Both the position numbers and the translations under genes were made by a program. Shown piece after piece: positions 7,658-17,829 of a stretch of 17,874 nucleotides of DNA (its first letter is position 1; the number at the start of each line of letters is the position of its first letter). Origin of the DNA: Prevotella sp. UBA7764 (GTDB taxonomy: Bacteria > Bacteroidota > Bacteroidia > Bacteroidales > Bacteroidaceae). Location of the stretch: assembly GCA_002481295.1 (NCBI GenBank), contig DLDU01000055.1, positions 44,894-62,767 of the forward strand, written 5' to 3'. The notes beneath the pieces are model-generated. The model worked only from the letters and a program-made list of their open reading frames with translations. It made no database searches and was not told where the DNA came from.

Positions 7658-8167
7658 CTATTTCTGAGCGTTCAGCAGTGAGGATTTCTCCCAGTCGAGC
7701 AGTTGCTGCTTAAGTTCCTTTCCCCAGTGATACTCGCCAGTGGTTCTGTCGCTGTGGATGATGCGATGACAGGGAATGAGCATGGCGATAGGATTCTGAG
7801 CGATGGCTGTTGCAACGGCTCTCACGGCTTTTGGCTCGCCAATACCCTTCGCAATGTCGAGATAAGTAGCCGTGTGTCCAAACTGCACCTTCTGAACCTC
7901 ATTCCACACGCGCAGCTGGAAGTCAGTGCCTTTGATGTCGAGTTTGAGCGGATGGTCATAGCCCTCAAAGATGACGCGCTCCACGGTTTGCGCCATAGTG
8001 TCGTTTTGCGTTGTCGGCGTATAGACGCCCCATCGCTTGGCCAGTTGGTGGATGGTCTCGAGGCGGTTGTAATCCAAGAACTGCAAATCGCAGATGCCCT
8101 CCCATGTGCGCGCCACGATGATATGGCCGAAAGGAGAGTCACTAAATCCATAAACTATTTGTCTCAT
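7658..8167 (-). CDS. ogt: Methylated-DNA--[protein]-cysteine S-methyltransferase
   Basis: The 169-aa protein removes alkyl groups from O6-alkylguanine (and O4-alkylthymine) in DNA onto its own cysteine, a suicide repair reaction. The active-site motif is IPCHRII with Cys133, preceded by the arginine-finger helix AVRAVATAIAQNP (R116) and followed by TGEYHWGKELKQQLLDWE. Length and domain order fit the Ogt/MGMT family, with an N-terminal ribonuclease-like domain at 1-75. The frame is open back to 8266, but those extra 33 residues are low-complexity and overlap the promoter. The ATG at 8165-8167 gives MRQIVYGFSDSPFG, which fits the family. That ATG is only five bases after a perfect -7 box. The helicase gene follows by 60 nt, forming a probable DNA-repair operon. 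Confidence 0.94.
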   Translation of the reverse strand: MRQIVYGFSDSPFGHIIVARTWEGICDLQFLDYNRLETIHQLAKRWGVYTPTTQNDTMAQTVERVIFEGYDHPLKLDIKGTDFQLRVWNEVQKVQFGHTATYLDIAKGIGEPKAVRAVATAIAQNPIAMLIPCHRIIHSDRTTGEYHWGKELKQQLLDWEKSSLLNAQK

Positions 8168-8172
8168 AATTT

Positions 8173-8204
8173 GCAAATCTACATAAAATAATAAGAAAAC
8201 CAAA
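8173..8204 (-). promoter_or_regulatory. Promoter of the ogt-helicase operon (leaderless start)
   Basis: On the minus strand TTTG (8201-8204), a 19-nt spacer and TAGATTTGC (8173-8181) match the Bacteroidetes consensus at every specified position. Only five bases (8168-8172) separate the -7 box from the ogt ATG, so transcription should start at or next to the start codon. Confidence 0.8.
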
Positions 8205-8220
8205 AGAAAAGAAGTATTAT

Positions 8221-8252
8221 TTTTATTTCTGAAAAAATAATTGTATTTTTGC
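8221..8252 (+). promoter_or_regulatory. Promoter of the beta-galactosidase gene
   Basis: TATTTTTGC (8244-8252) is a perfect -7 box. TTTT (8221-8224), one mismatch from TTTG, lies 19 nt upstream. The predicted start near 8257 leaves a leader of about 43 nt. The -33 box lies 16 nt from that of the divergent ogt promoter, so the two promoters share one short AT-rich control region. Confidence 0.7.
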
Positions 8253-8293
8253 ACTTGTAAGAACATAAGACATCTTTACTAATAAATACCTAA

Positions 8294-11509
<3,216 letters not shown>

Positions 11510-11543
11510 TCCGATGTCCGTCGCGTAGACATACGCTCAAGAA

Positions 11544-11575
11544 TTTGTTTTTACGAACATAGCATCTTATATTTA
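11544..11575 (+). promoter_or_regulatory. Possible internal promoter for the GH51 gene
   Basis: TTTG (11544-11547), a 20-nt spacer and TATATTTA (11568-11575) resemble the Bacteroidetes promoter with one mismatch at the final G of the -7 box. No terminator is visible after the GH2 stop, so this may supplement read-through transcription. Confidence 0.4.
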
Positions 11576-11585
11576 ACTTGTCTCT

Positions 11586-11621
11586 CTTCCTTCTTCCGGC
11601 ATATCCGGGAGGAGGAGGAAG
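11586..11621 (+). other. Intergenic purine/pyrimidine hairpin between GH2 and GH51 genes
   Basis: A pyrimidine-rich arm (11586-11599) pairs with a purine-rich arm (11605-11621) containing GGAGGAGGAGG. This gives about 11 continuous pairs including two G-U, plus a CCGG top with a one-base bulge. No U-run follows, so it is not an intrinsic terminator. The purine arm ends 18 nt before the GH51 ATG, too far for a normal ribosome binding site. Confidence 0.5.
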
Positions 11622-11639
11622 ACTCAACAATCATTACTT

Positions 11640-13601
11640 ATGAACCATACTACTAAAATGTTTGTCTCGCTGGCCCTTGGCTTGCTCTCCTTCACGGGGG
11701 CTTCGGCTCAGCGACAGTTGACCATCAACGCCAAGCCGGGTGCGCCCATCCAGCCAACGATGTACGGTATCTTCTTCGAGGATATCAACTTCGGTGCTGA
11801 CGGCGGACTCTATGCCGAGATGGTCGAAAACCGCAGTTTTGAATTTCCGCAGCGGCTGATGGGCTGGAATACCTTCGGCAATGTCAGCGTCAGCGACGTG
11901 AAACCGGCCTTTGACCGAAATCCCCACTACGTGGTATTGGAGAATGCCGGTCACGACCAGAAGTTCACAGGACTGGAGAACCGCGGCTTTTTCGGTATGG
12001 GACTGAAGAAAGGTATGAACTATGACTTCTCGGTCTTTGCCCGCCTTCACGACTTGCAGGGCAAGGAAGCAAAGATTCGCGTGGAACTCGTCGACGACCA
12101 GGACAATCCTATCGACAAGAAGGAGATCACCATCGCCAACAACCAGTGGGCTAAGAAAACGGTGACGCTCACCTCCAACAAGACTGTTGAGAAAGGCTTG
12201 ATGCGTGTCTTCCTGGAGAGTGCCGACGGCGTAGACCTCGATCATGTCAGCCTCTTCCCTGAGGACAACTGGCATGGACTGCGTGCCGACTTGGTGAAAG
12301 ACTTGGAAGATCTTCACCCCGGCATCTTCCGTTTCCCCGGTGGATGTATCGTAGAAGGCACTGATCTGGCAACTCGCTATCAGTGGAAGAACAGCGTAGG
12401 ACCGGCTGAGAACCGACCTCTCAACGAGAATCGCTGGAACTATACCTTCCCGCATCGCCTCTATCCCAACTATTATCAGACCTATGGTCTCGGCTTCTAT
12501 GAGTTCTTCCTGCTGTCGGAGAAGATTGGCGCAGAGCCGTTGCCGGTGCTGAGCTGCGGCCTTGCCTGCCAGTTCCAAAACAAGGACAATGACAAGAACG
12601 CGCACGTGGCTGTCGACGACTTGCAGTCGTATATCGACGATGCCCTCGACTTGATCGAGTTCGCCAATGGTGCTACAACCACCAAATGGGGTAAGCTGCG
12701 CGCTGATATGGGCCATCCTCAACCGTTCAACCTTAAGCAGATTGGTATTGGCAACGAGCAGTGGGGACCGCTCTATCCCGAGCGACTGAAGAAGTTCGTA
12801 GAGCAGATACGCGCCAAATATCCCAATATCAAGATCTGCGGAACCTCCGGTCCGTCTGCCAGCGGCAAGGACTTTGACTATGGCTGGGAGCAGATGCGCA
12901 AGTTAGGAGTGGATCTTGTCGATGAGCACTACTATATGTCGCCCGACTGGTTCCTCAAGAACGCAGGACGATATGACAACTATTCACGCAAGGGTCCGAA
13001 GGTCTTTGCCGGAGAATACGCCTCGCACGTCAAGGGCGTGGACGATCAGCCTACTGTGGCAAAGAACAATTTCGAGGCTGCTCTTTCCGAGGCTGCCTTC
13101 ATGACAGGCTTGGAGCGTAATGCCGACGTGGTTTATCAGGCTACCTACGCTCCGCTTTTCGCACATGTCGAAGGCTGGCAGTGGCGTCCCGATCTGATTT
13201 GGTTTGACAACCTGCGCTCGGTGCGCTCGGTCAACTGGTATGTGCAGATGCTCTATGGCACCAATAAGGGCACCAATGTGCTTAACCTCACTGAAAATGG
13301 TCTGCCCGTGGAGGGTAAGGACGGCCTCTATGCCAGTGCGGTATGGGATAAGCCGATGAAGAAATACATCGTGAAGATTGCTAACACCAGCGACCAGCCG
13401 CAGCAGGTCACACTCTCCTTCCGTGGCGCCAAGATTGCAGGTCAGGCTCAGGTCACAACGCTCCACGCTGACGATCCCCGTGCGGTAAACACGCTCGACA
13501 AACCCAATAATGTGGTACCGCAGCAGAGCTCTGTGGATGTCAACGGAAACGCCTGCACGGTGACGATCCCTGCAAAGACATTCGCTGTGTATAGATTCTA
13601 A
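11640..13601 (+). CDS. Secreted GH51 alpha-L-arabinofuranosidase
   Basis: The 653-aa product cleaves terminal alpha-L-arabinofuranosyl residues from arabinan, arabinogalactan or arabinoxylan. A signal peptide covers residues 1-23 (cleavage after GASA). The family opening MYGIFFEDINFGADGGLYAE is at 41-60, and a carbohydrate-binding-like beta-sandwich insert spans ~75-205. The catalytic barrel runs ~205-535 with RFPGGC (231-236), acid/base Glu373 in GIGNEQWG, DEHYY (428-432) and nucleophile Glu459 in VFAGEYASH. A C-terminal beta-sandwich follows. All catalytic motifs are intact. The insert makes it the long, secreted Bacteroidetes form rather than the ~500-aa cytoplasmic AbfA form. It pairs with the upstream GH2 enzyme and is closed by a terminator 23 nt after the stop. 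Confidence 0.95.
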   Translation: MNHTTKMFVSLALGLLSFTGASAQRQLTINAKPGAPIQPTMYGIFFEDINFGADGGLYAEMVENRSFEFPQRLMGWNTFGNVSVSDVKPAFDRNPHYVVLENAGHDQKFTGLENRGFFGMGLKKGMNYDFSVFARLHDLQGKEAKIRVELVDDQDNPIDKKEITIANNQWAKKTVTLTSNKTVEKGLMRVFLESADGVDLDHVSLFPEDNWHGLRADLVKDLEDLHPGIFRFPGGCIVEGTDLATRYQWKNSVGPAENRPLNENRWNYTFPHRLYPNYYQTYGLGFYEFFLLSEKIGAEPLPVLSCGLACQFQNKDNDKNAHVAVDDLQSYIDDALDLIEFANGATTTKWGKLRADMGHPQPFNLKQIGIGNEQWGPLYPERLKKFVEQIRAKYPNIKICGTSGPSASGKDFDYGWEQMRKLGVDLVDEHYYMSPDWFLKNAGRYDNYSRKGPKVFAGEYASHVKGVDDQPTVAKNNFEAALSEAAFMTGLERNADVVYQATYAPLFAHVEGWQWRPDLIWFDNLRSVRSVNWYVQMLYGTNKGTNVLNLTENGLPVEGKDGLYASAVWDKPMKKYIVKIANTSDQPQQVTLSFRGAKIAGQAQVTTLHADDPRAVNTLDKPNNVVPQQSSVDVNGNACTVTIPAKTFAVYRF

Positions 13602-13623
13602 AAGAGATCACTCTACTAAAAAT

Positions 13624-13661
13624 AAAAAGCATGATGAGCTATTGGCTCACCATGCTTTTTT
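13624..13661 (+). terminator. Intrinsic terminator of the GH2-GH51 unit
   Basis: Outer arms 13624-13633 and 13651-13660 and inner arms 13635-13639 and 13645-13649, with one mismatch between them, surround a 5-nt loop. A run of six T (13656-13661) follows. It begins 23 nt after the GH51 stop. Confidence 0.92.
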
Positions 13662-13840
13662 CGTGATAGCTGATTTCTTCAACCTTGATGTGTAGTGTAC
13701 AGAGCTGATTTGAAGATGGTAAACAGCCGTCTGCCAATTGTCCGACGTTTTTTTATCATTAGAGATACCTGCTTTGATCAGAAGGAGAGGCTGATGTGAG
13801 CCATCGTTTGTTGTCTTTTGAGTCACAGAAACCGAAATTC
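13662..13840. other. Intergenic stretch between converging genes, no gene seen
   Basis: After the GH51 terminator there is no open frame with recognisable protein features and no RNA gene that I can identify. A T7 run at 13750-13756 follows only a 4-bp complementary pair (CGTC/GACG), too weak to call a terminator. No clear minus-strand terminator is visible for the operon ending at 13841. Confidence 0.5.
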
Positions 13841-14341
13841 CTATTTCAGTGCATGTAAGACTTGTGTTGCCGCTCCGGTGGCGAACTGAGCGTCATAGCC
13901 TGCGTTGAGATGCAGCGTGCCCAATAGTTTGTCGTTGGTATTGATGAGGATCTGGTATTGTCCGACAGTGTAGGGCGTGGCAGAATTCTTGGCCGAGATG
14001 CTTGTAATGCTGTCGAAGGGGATGCGCTTGCCTGCTGCGATGAGAAAACGGCCGGCGGAATAGATGAGTATCACGCCAAAAGGCTCGTTGGCACGGCTGG
14101 CGTCGATGATCACCACATCGTCGGGCTGACCATATTGCGCAATGAGCGTGTCGAGTGTCTCTTTGTCGCTTGGGTCGCCGTCGATCAGCCATTGTGCCTT
14201 CTTGTTGCGCTTGTAGAGGAGTAGTACAACGCCATAGATAAGCAGCAACAACAGGGCGGCTAACCACCATCCGCACACGATCAGAATCAGAGCGAGGAGC
14301 GCGTAACACAGAAAACCGATGATGAGGTTTGTCCTTTTCAT
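13841..14341 (-). CDS. Small membrane protein with two N-terminal helices, function unknown
   Basis: The 166-aa product starts MKRTNLIIGFLCYALLALIL. Hydrophobic segments at about 5-24 and 25-43 form a hairpin, broken by WW at 25-26 and followed by positive YKRNKK (43-48), which suggests the C-terminal part is cytoplasmic. Residues ~75-146 alternate as beta strands (DVVIIDASR, FGVILIYSAGRFLIAAG, IPFDSITSISA, QYQILINTNDKLLGTLHL) and a helix ends the protein. That pattern recalls bacterial PH-like domains, but this is inference only. The ATG at 14341 follows the stop of the esterase gene by two bases, so translation is probably coupled. A start at 14389 would overlap that gene and adds a non-membrane tail. 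It is the last gene of a four-gene run. I do not recognise a named family. Confidence 0.75.
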   Translation of the reverse strand: MKRTNLIIGFLCYALLALILIVCGWWLAALLLLLIYGVVLLLYKRNKKAQWLIDGDPSDKETLDTLIAQYGQPDDVVIIDASRANEPFGVILIYSAGRFLIAAGKRIPFDSITSISAKNSATPYTVGQYQILINTNDKLLGTLHLNAGYDAQFATGAATQVLHALK

Positions 14342-14343
14342 GG

Positions 14344-15360
14344 TTATTGACCTCCCAACCGCTCGAAATACGTGATGATCTCGTCCCACGTCTTGAACTC
14401 ATCGCTGCCGAGTTGGATGCCGGTGCCCATGAAATTGTCGTCAGGGAGCATGTCGATGAAGTAATCACCATAGAGCAATGCCTTCTGGTTGGCATAGATG
14501 ACATGGTCGTGGGCAGGCGTGGAGAGATATTGCTCGACCCATCCTGCTGTGTCGGCCAGGTGCTGATGGTCGTTGGTGGGTGCCGGGGCGACGATATAAA
14601 CCTGGTAGTTTTCGATCAGCATGCGGTAGGCCTTGACCAGACTTGCTTTGGGTTTGCCATAGCTGTCGACCAGGGCCGAGAAGTCGATGTAGACGATGGG
14701 GCGCTCACGTCCTTCCTGCTTGTCGTCGATCCAGCGTATGACGGGGACTACACCGTTGAGGAAACTCATGTCGTCCATGCGGTGCTCGCCGTGGAAGTGG
14801 GCAGCCTGGGGATAGTGGCTGCGGTAGAGATCAAAGGTGTGAACCACCGGATCCTCATCGCCGAAGAGGCCCCATACGCGGCTCTGCTCTTCTTTCTTCT
14901 GCTCCTCGTCCATGGCTTCCAGCTGCACAAAGCACTGGTCGGTCAGCTCCTTATACTCTTTCTCAAGGGCTTTGGTGACCATAAACTCCGTCTCGCCGTC
15001 CTGCCGGGGATTCTGCCACGCCTGTTTTCCGGTCATGCCATGTTCCTTCATGGTCTGTGCCATCTGGAAAGCGGGATTGACGAGAATGCGGTCGAAGCCA
15101 TAGAGCAGTTCGGTGTACATGCCACCCATCGACGTACCGATGATCAGGTCGGGCTTCTCTTCCTCTGCTTTTTGGCGCAAGAGAGCCAGGCCGTCGGCGG
15201 GATGGAGTGGGATGTCGTAGGCGACTACGGTGGCATTGGGGAAGGTCTGGCGGATCAGTTTCACCGTGCCTGACGCGGCGGAGGAGCTGAAACCGTGGTT
15301 GTACATGATCTTCTTTCCCTTCATCAGCTCAGGGAACTGCTTGACATATTCGTTTTCCAT
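14344..15360 (-). CDS. YqiA/YcfP-like alpha/beta-hydrolase fused to a degenerate HAD (5'-nucleotidase NT5C-like) domain
   Basis: The 338-aa product has two parts. Residues 1-210 resemble the small esterases YqiA/YcfP: YNHGFSSSAASGT (20-32), nucleophile Ser77 in GTSMGGMY, an acidic candidate in FGDEDP (D168 or D170) and GEHRMDD with His193. A charged stretch at ~130-160 forms the cap region. Residues ~219-338 resemble NT5C-type deoxynucleotidases (PF06941): PIVYIDFSALVDS (221-233), YQVYIVAPAP (252-261), GWVEQYL (273-279), NQKALLYGDYFID (291-303), GTGIQLGSDEFKTWDEI (312-328). The HAD nucleophile position D225 is kept, but the DxD acid/base is serine (D-F-S), so phosphatase activity is doubtful. 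The gene sits between acyl-CoA synthetase (9-nt gap) and the small membrane protein (2-nt gap). The esterase substrate is unknown. An acyl or thioester substrate would fit the neighbour, but that is inference. Confidence 0.8.
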   Translation of the reverse strand: MENEYVKQFPELMKGKKIMYNHGFSSSAASGTVKLIRQTFPNATVVAYDIPLHPADGLALLRQKAEEEKPDLIIGTSMGGMYTELLYGFDRILVNPAFQMAQTMKEHGMTGKQAWQNPRQDGETEFMVTKALEKEYKELTDQCFVQLEAMDEEQKKEEQSRVWGLFGDEDPVVHTFDLYRSHYPQAAHFHGEHRMDDMSFLNGVVPVIRWIDDKQEGRERPIVYIDFSALVDSYGKPKASLVKAYRMLIENYQVYIVAPAPTNDHQHLADTAGWVEQYLSTPAHDHVIYANQKALLYGDYFIDMLPDDNFMGTGIQLGSDEFKTWDEIITYFERLGGQ

Positions 15361-15369
15361 GTGCGTGCG

Positions 15370-17061
15370 TTATTTCTTTTCCTGATATTTCTCTTCGTCG
15401 TTTTCGCGGATCTCCACGCGCCGGATCTTACCGGAAATCGTCTTCGGTAGTTCATCGACAAACTCGATGACACGCGGATACTTATAGGGTGCGGTCTCGT
15501 GCTTGACGTGGTCTTGCAGTTCCTTGACGAGGTCCGGTCCGGCTTTGGCTTTGTATTCCTGGCTCAGAACGATCGTTGCTTTCACTACCATGCCACGGAT
15601 GGGATCGGGAACGCCCGTCACGGCGCACTCCACAACAGCGGGGTGGGTCATCAGCGCATTCTCCACTTCGAAGGGCCCGATGCGGTAGCCGCTGCTCTTG
15701 ATGACGTCGTCGGTGCGGCCTACAAACCAGTAATAGCCCTCTTCGTCGCGCCACGCCGTGTCACCGGTGTGGTAGATGCCGTCGTGCCAGGCTTCCTTGG
15801 TCTTCTCGGGATCGCGGTAATAGCCTTTGAACAGGCCGATGGGCTTTACGTCGCCGATGCGGATACAGATCTCGCCTTTCTCACCATCCTCGCAGTCAGT
15901 GCCGTCGGGACGGAGCAGGCAGACATCGTACTGGGGATTGGGTTTGCCCATGCTGCCGGGTTTCGGCTTGATCCATGGGAAGGTGCCAAGCGTCATCGTG
16001 GTCTCAGTCTGGCCGAAGCCCTCATAGATATGTATGCCTGTGCGCTGATAGAAAGTCTCTTCCACAGAGGGATTCATCGCCTCGCCCGCAGTGGTACAAT
16101 ACTCCAGACTGCTGAGATCGTACTTGGAGAAGTCCTCAAGAATCATGAAGCGATAGATGGTTGGAGGTGCGCAGAACGAGGTGACGCGGTATTTCTCGAT
16201 CTGCCGCATAATCTTTTCGGCCGTGAACTTCTCGTGGTCGAAGACAAAGACGGTGGCTCCGGCAAACCATTGTCCGTAGAGTTTGCCCCACACGGCCTTG
16301 CCCCATCCGGTATCAGCCACGGTGAGATGGACGCTGTTCTCGTTGAGGTTGTGCCAGAAACATCCGGTCGTGAGATGCCCCATGGCATAGAGGAAGTCGT
16401 GGGCAACCATCTTCGGCTCGCCGCTTGTGCCGCTGGTGAAGTACATCAGCATGGTGTCCTCGTTGGTGTTGACAAACTCGGGACGACGGAAATGCGGTGC
16501 TTCTGCCCATTCCTTGCGCCAGTCGTGGAAGCCTTCGGGTACGGCTTTGTCCTGCTGGGTAGAGGAGTTCACAGCCACGAGTTGCTTGACGGTGGGACTC
16601 TCAGACATGGCTTCCCTGACCTGTGTGGTGACATACTCATCGTTGCAGCAAATGATGGCTTTCACGCTGGCCCGGTTGTTGCGGTAGATGATGTCGCCTT
16701 TGGTGAGCATGTGGGTGGCAGGGATGGCAATGGCACCGAGCTTGCACAGGGCCATCATGCTCAGCCACCACTGGTAGTGACGCTTGAGGATGAGCATGAC
16801 CTTATCGCCGTGGACGATGCCCAGCTGCTGGAAATAGGCGGCTGTCTGGTCGGTCTGCTCCTTGAACTGGCGGAAGGTGGTACGCACTTCCTCGCCACGC
16901 TCGCTGGTCCACAGCAGGCAGACCTTATCGGGCTTCAGGCGTGCCCACTCGTCCATGACATCGTAGGCAAAGTTGAAATTCTCGGGAATAATAAAATGAA
17001 GGTGATCCTTGAAATCTTGTTCCGACGTGAAATGCGTCTGAGTAAGGAATCTTTCTATCAT
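15370..17061 (-). CDS. Acyl-CoA synthetase (AMP-forming), medium-chain/acetyl-CoA synthetase type
   Basis: The 563-aa product activates a carboxylic acid with ATP to an acyl-AMP and transfers it to CoA. The P-loop is YFTSGTSGEPK (207-217). Other ANL-superfamily motifs are TAGEAMNP (324-331), YEGFGQTET (346-354), YHTGDTAWRDEEGYYWFVGRTDDVIKSS split over 430-457, YRIGPFEVE (459-467), and C-terminal LPKTISGKIRR (538-548) with catalytic Lys545. Full length and intact motifs indicate an active enzyme. The sequence resembles the medium-chain acyl-CoA synthetase group more than Acs (about 650 aa). The substrate chain length cannot be read. There is no signal peptide, so it is cytoplasmic. It follows an XRE-cupin regulator gene by 53 nt, an arrangement suggesting local control, and is followed by the esterase fusion by 9 nt. 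Confidence 0.93.
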   Translation of the reverse strand: MIERFLTQTHFTSEQDFKDHLHFIIPENFNFAYDVMDEWARLKPDKVCLLWTSERGEEVRTTFRQFKEQTDQTAAYFQQLGIVHGDKVMLILKRHYQWWLSMMALCKLGAIAIPATHMLTKGDIIYRNNRASVKAIICCNDEYVTTQVREAMSESPTVKQLVAVNSSTQQDKAVPEGFHDWRKEWAEAPHFRRPEFVNTNEDTMLMYFTSGTSGEPKMVAHDFLYAMGHLTTGCFWHNLNENSVHLTVADTGWGKAVWGKLYGQWFAGATVFVFDHEKFTAEKIMRQIEKYRVTSFCAPPTIYRFMILEDFSKYDLSSLEYCTTAGEAMNPSVEETFYQRTGIHIYEGFGQTETTMTLGTFPWIKPKPGSMGKPNPQYDVCLLRPDGTDCEDGEKGEICIRIGDVKPIGLFKGYYRDPEKTKEAWHDGIYHTGDTAWRDEEGYYWFVGRTDDVIKSSGYRIGPFEVENALMTHPAVVECAVTGVPDPIRGMVVKATIVLSQEYKAKAGPDLVKELQDHVKHETAPYKYPRVIEFVDELPKTISGKIRRVEIRENDEEKYQEKK

Positions 17062-17114
17062 GATGGTGAATGAATTTTTACCTATAAACGTGGAAGCCTC
17101 TCGCAGGAGACTGA

Positions 17115-17669
17115 TTAGATGATGATGCTGATAAACGTGGCGGGCTCTCCTCCGAGGGCGCGCATGCAGTGGGGATGACGGCTGTCGAAATAGATGCTGT
17201 CGCCGGCGTTGAGCACGAGAACTTTGGAGTCAATGGTGATTTCGAGCGTTCCGTCAATCATGAAGTCGAACTCCTGACCGTCGTGTGTGTTCTTATTGTG
17301 GTTGCGTCCGTCGGGCAATGGATCCACGGTGACGAAGAATGGATCGATCTTACGACCGCGGAATCCGGCGGCCAGCGACTGATAGCGATAGTCATTGCCA
17401 CGGTCGATCTCCTGACCCTGACCGGCTCGTGTGATGAAATAGCTGCTCATGCGTGGCTCTTCGCCAAAGAGCAAGACATCGAGATCGATGCCATAGCGTT
17501 TGGAAATCTTGCTGAGACGGTAGACAGAAGGGTCGGCCTCACCAGACTCAATCTTTTGATAGTGCTCCAGCGAAATGCCACAGAGGTCGGCAACTTCTTG
17601 TGCCGGAATGTTCAGAACTTCGCGCAGGCCTTTGAGCCGCTCGCCGATTTGCTTGATTGATTCTTCCAT
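17115..17669 (-). CDS. XRE-family regulator with C-terminal cupin domain
   Basis: The 184-aa product has an N-terminal Cro/C1-type helix-turn-helix (residues ~6-68: IGERLKGLREVLNIPAQEVA, then CGISLEHYQKIESGEADPS) and a C-terminal cupin_2 domain (~110-180). Cupin residues include H129 and E133 in THDGQEFDFMIDG, GDSIYFDS (156-163) and H165/H167. This is the layout of PuuR-like small-molecule-responsive repressors, with the cupin probably sensing a metabolite. The ATG at 17667-17669 is preferred. The frame extends upstream to 17810, but those residues are unlike the family and cover the promoter region. It is the first gene of the operon with acyl-CoA synthetase, so it probably regulates its own operon in response to a substrate or product, by analogy with similar pairs. 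Confidence 0.93.
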   Translation of the reverse strand: MEESIKQIGERLKGLREVLNIPAQEVADLCGISLEHYQKIESGEADPSVYRLSKISKRYGIDLDVLLFGEEPRMSSYFITRAGQGQEIDRGNDYRYQSLAAGFRGRKIDPFFVTVDPLPDGRNHNKNTHDGQEFDFMIDGTLEITIDSKVLVLNAGDSIYFDSRHPHCMRALGGEPATFISIII

Positions 17670-17691
17670 GATAACTCTCGTTTTGTTTAGC

Positions 17692-17699
17692 CAAAAGTA
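17692..17699 (-). promoter_or_regulatory. Probable promoter of the XRE-cupin operon (-7 box)
   Basis: On the minus strand TACTTTTG (17692-17699) matches the -7 consensus TAnnTTTG. The sequence 19 nt upstream (ACTG, 17719-17722) is a poor -33 box, which would suit a promoter needing an activator or one that is weakly used. The predicted leader is about 17 nt. Confidence 0.5.
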
Positions 17700-17773
17700 C
17701 AAAAAACTTAGCAAAACGCAGTCATATCTTACAGATTTCTTTTTCAGACTGTAAAGAAAGCATAAATCGTTGC

Positions 17774-17829
17774 GCACAACTATATGGGTTGTGCAATGCC
17801 CTCTGCACACTGAGAAAACAAGTGTGCAG
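17774..17829. repeat. Two tandem hairpins at the right end, role unknown
   Basis: Hairpin one has arms 17774-17780 (GCACAAC) and 17788-17794 (GTTGTGC) with a 7-nt loop. Hairpin two has arms 17803-17810 (CTGCACAC) and 17822-17829 (GTGTGCAG) with an 11-nt loop. Neither is followed by a T-run on either strand. No gene is visible from 17700 to the window end. They lie 75-130 nt upstream of the XRE-cupin -7 box. Confidence 0.5.

Noticed and set aside
8168..8266. An N-terminal extension of the alkyltransferase that looks like a membrane segment
   Set aside because: It overlaps the perfect promoter at 8173-8204, so it would not be on the transcript. The hydrophobic look comes from AT-rich DNA.
11634..12722. 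A 362-codon open frame antisense to the GH51 gene
   Set aside because: It is in register with the sense codons. The sense strand encodes an intact GH51 enzyme with signal peptide and both catalytic glutamates.
13720..13756. A possible plus-strand terminator ending in T7
   Set aside because: Only four base pairs (CGTC/GACG) can be formed before mismatches, and a strong terminator already lies at 13624-13661.
14329..15273. A 314-codon open frame antisense to the esterase fusion gene
   Set aside because: It is in register with the sense codons and has no family resemblance, so I treat it as a shadow.
15499..17073. A 524-codon open frame antisense to the acyl-CoA synthetase gene
   Set aside because: It is in register with the sense codons, the same codon-bias shadow. 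The sense product has complete catalytic motifs.
17670..17810. An N-terminal extension of the XRE-cupin protein
   Set aside because: It covers the predicted -7 box and does not resemble the family. MEESIKQIGERL is a typical start.
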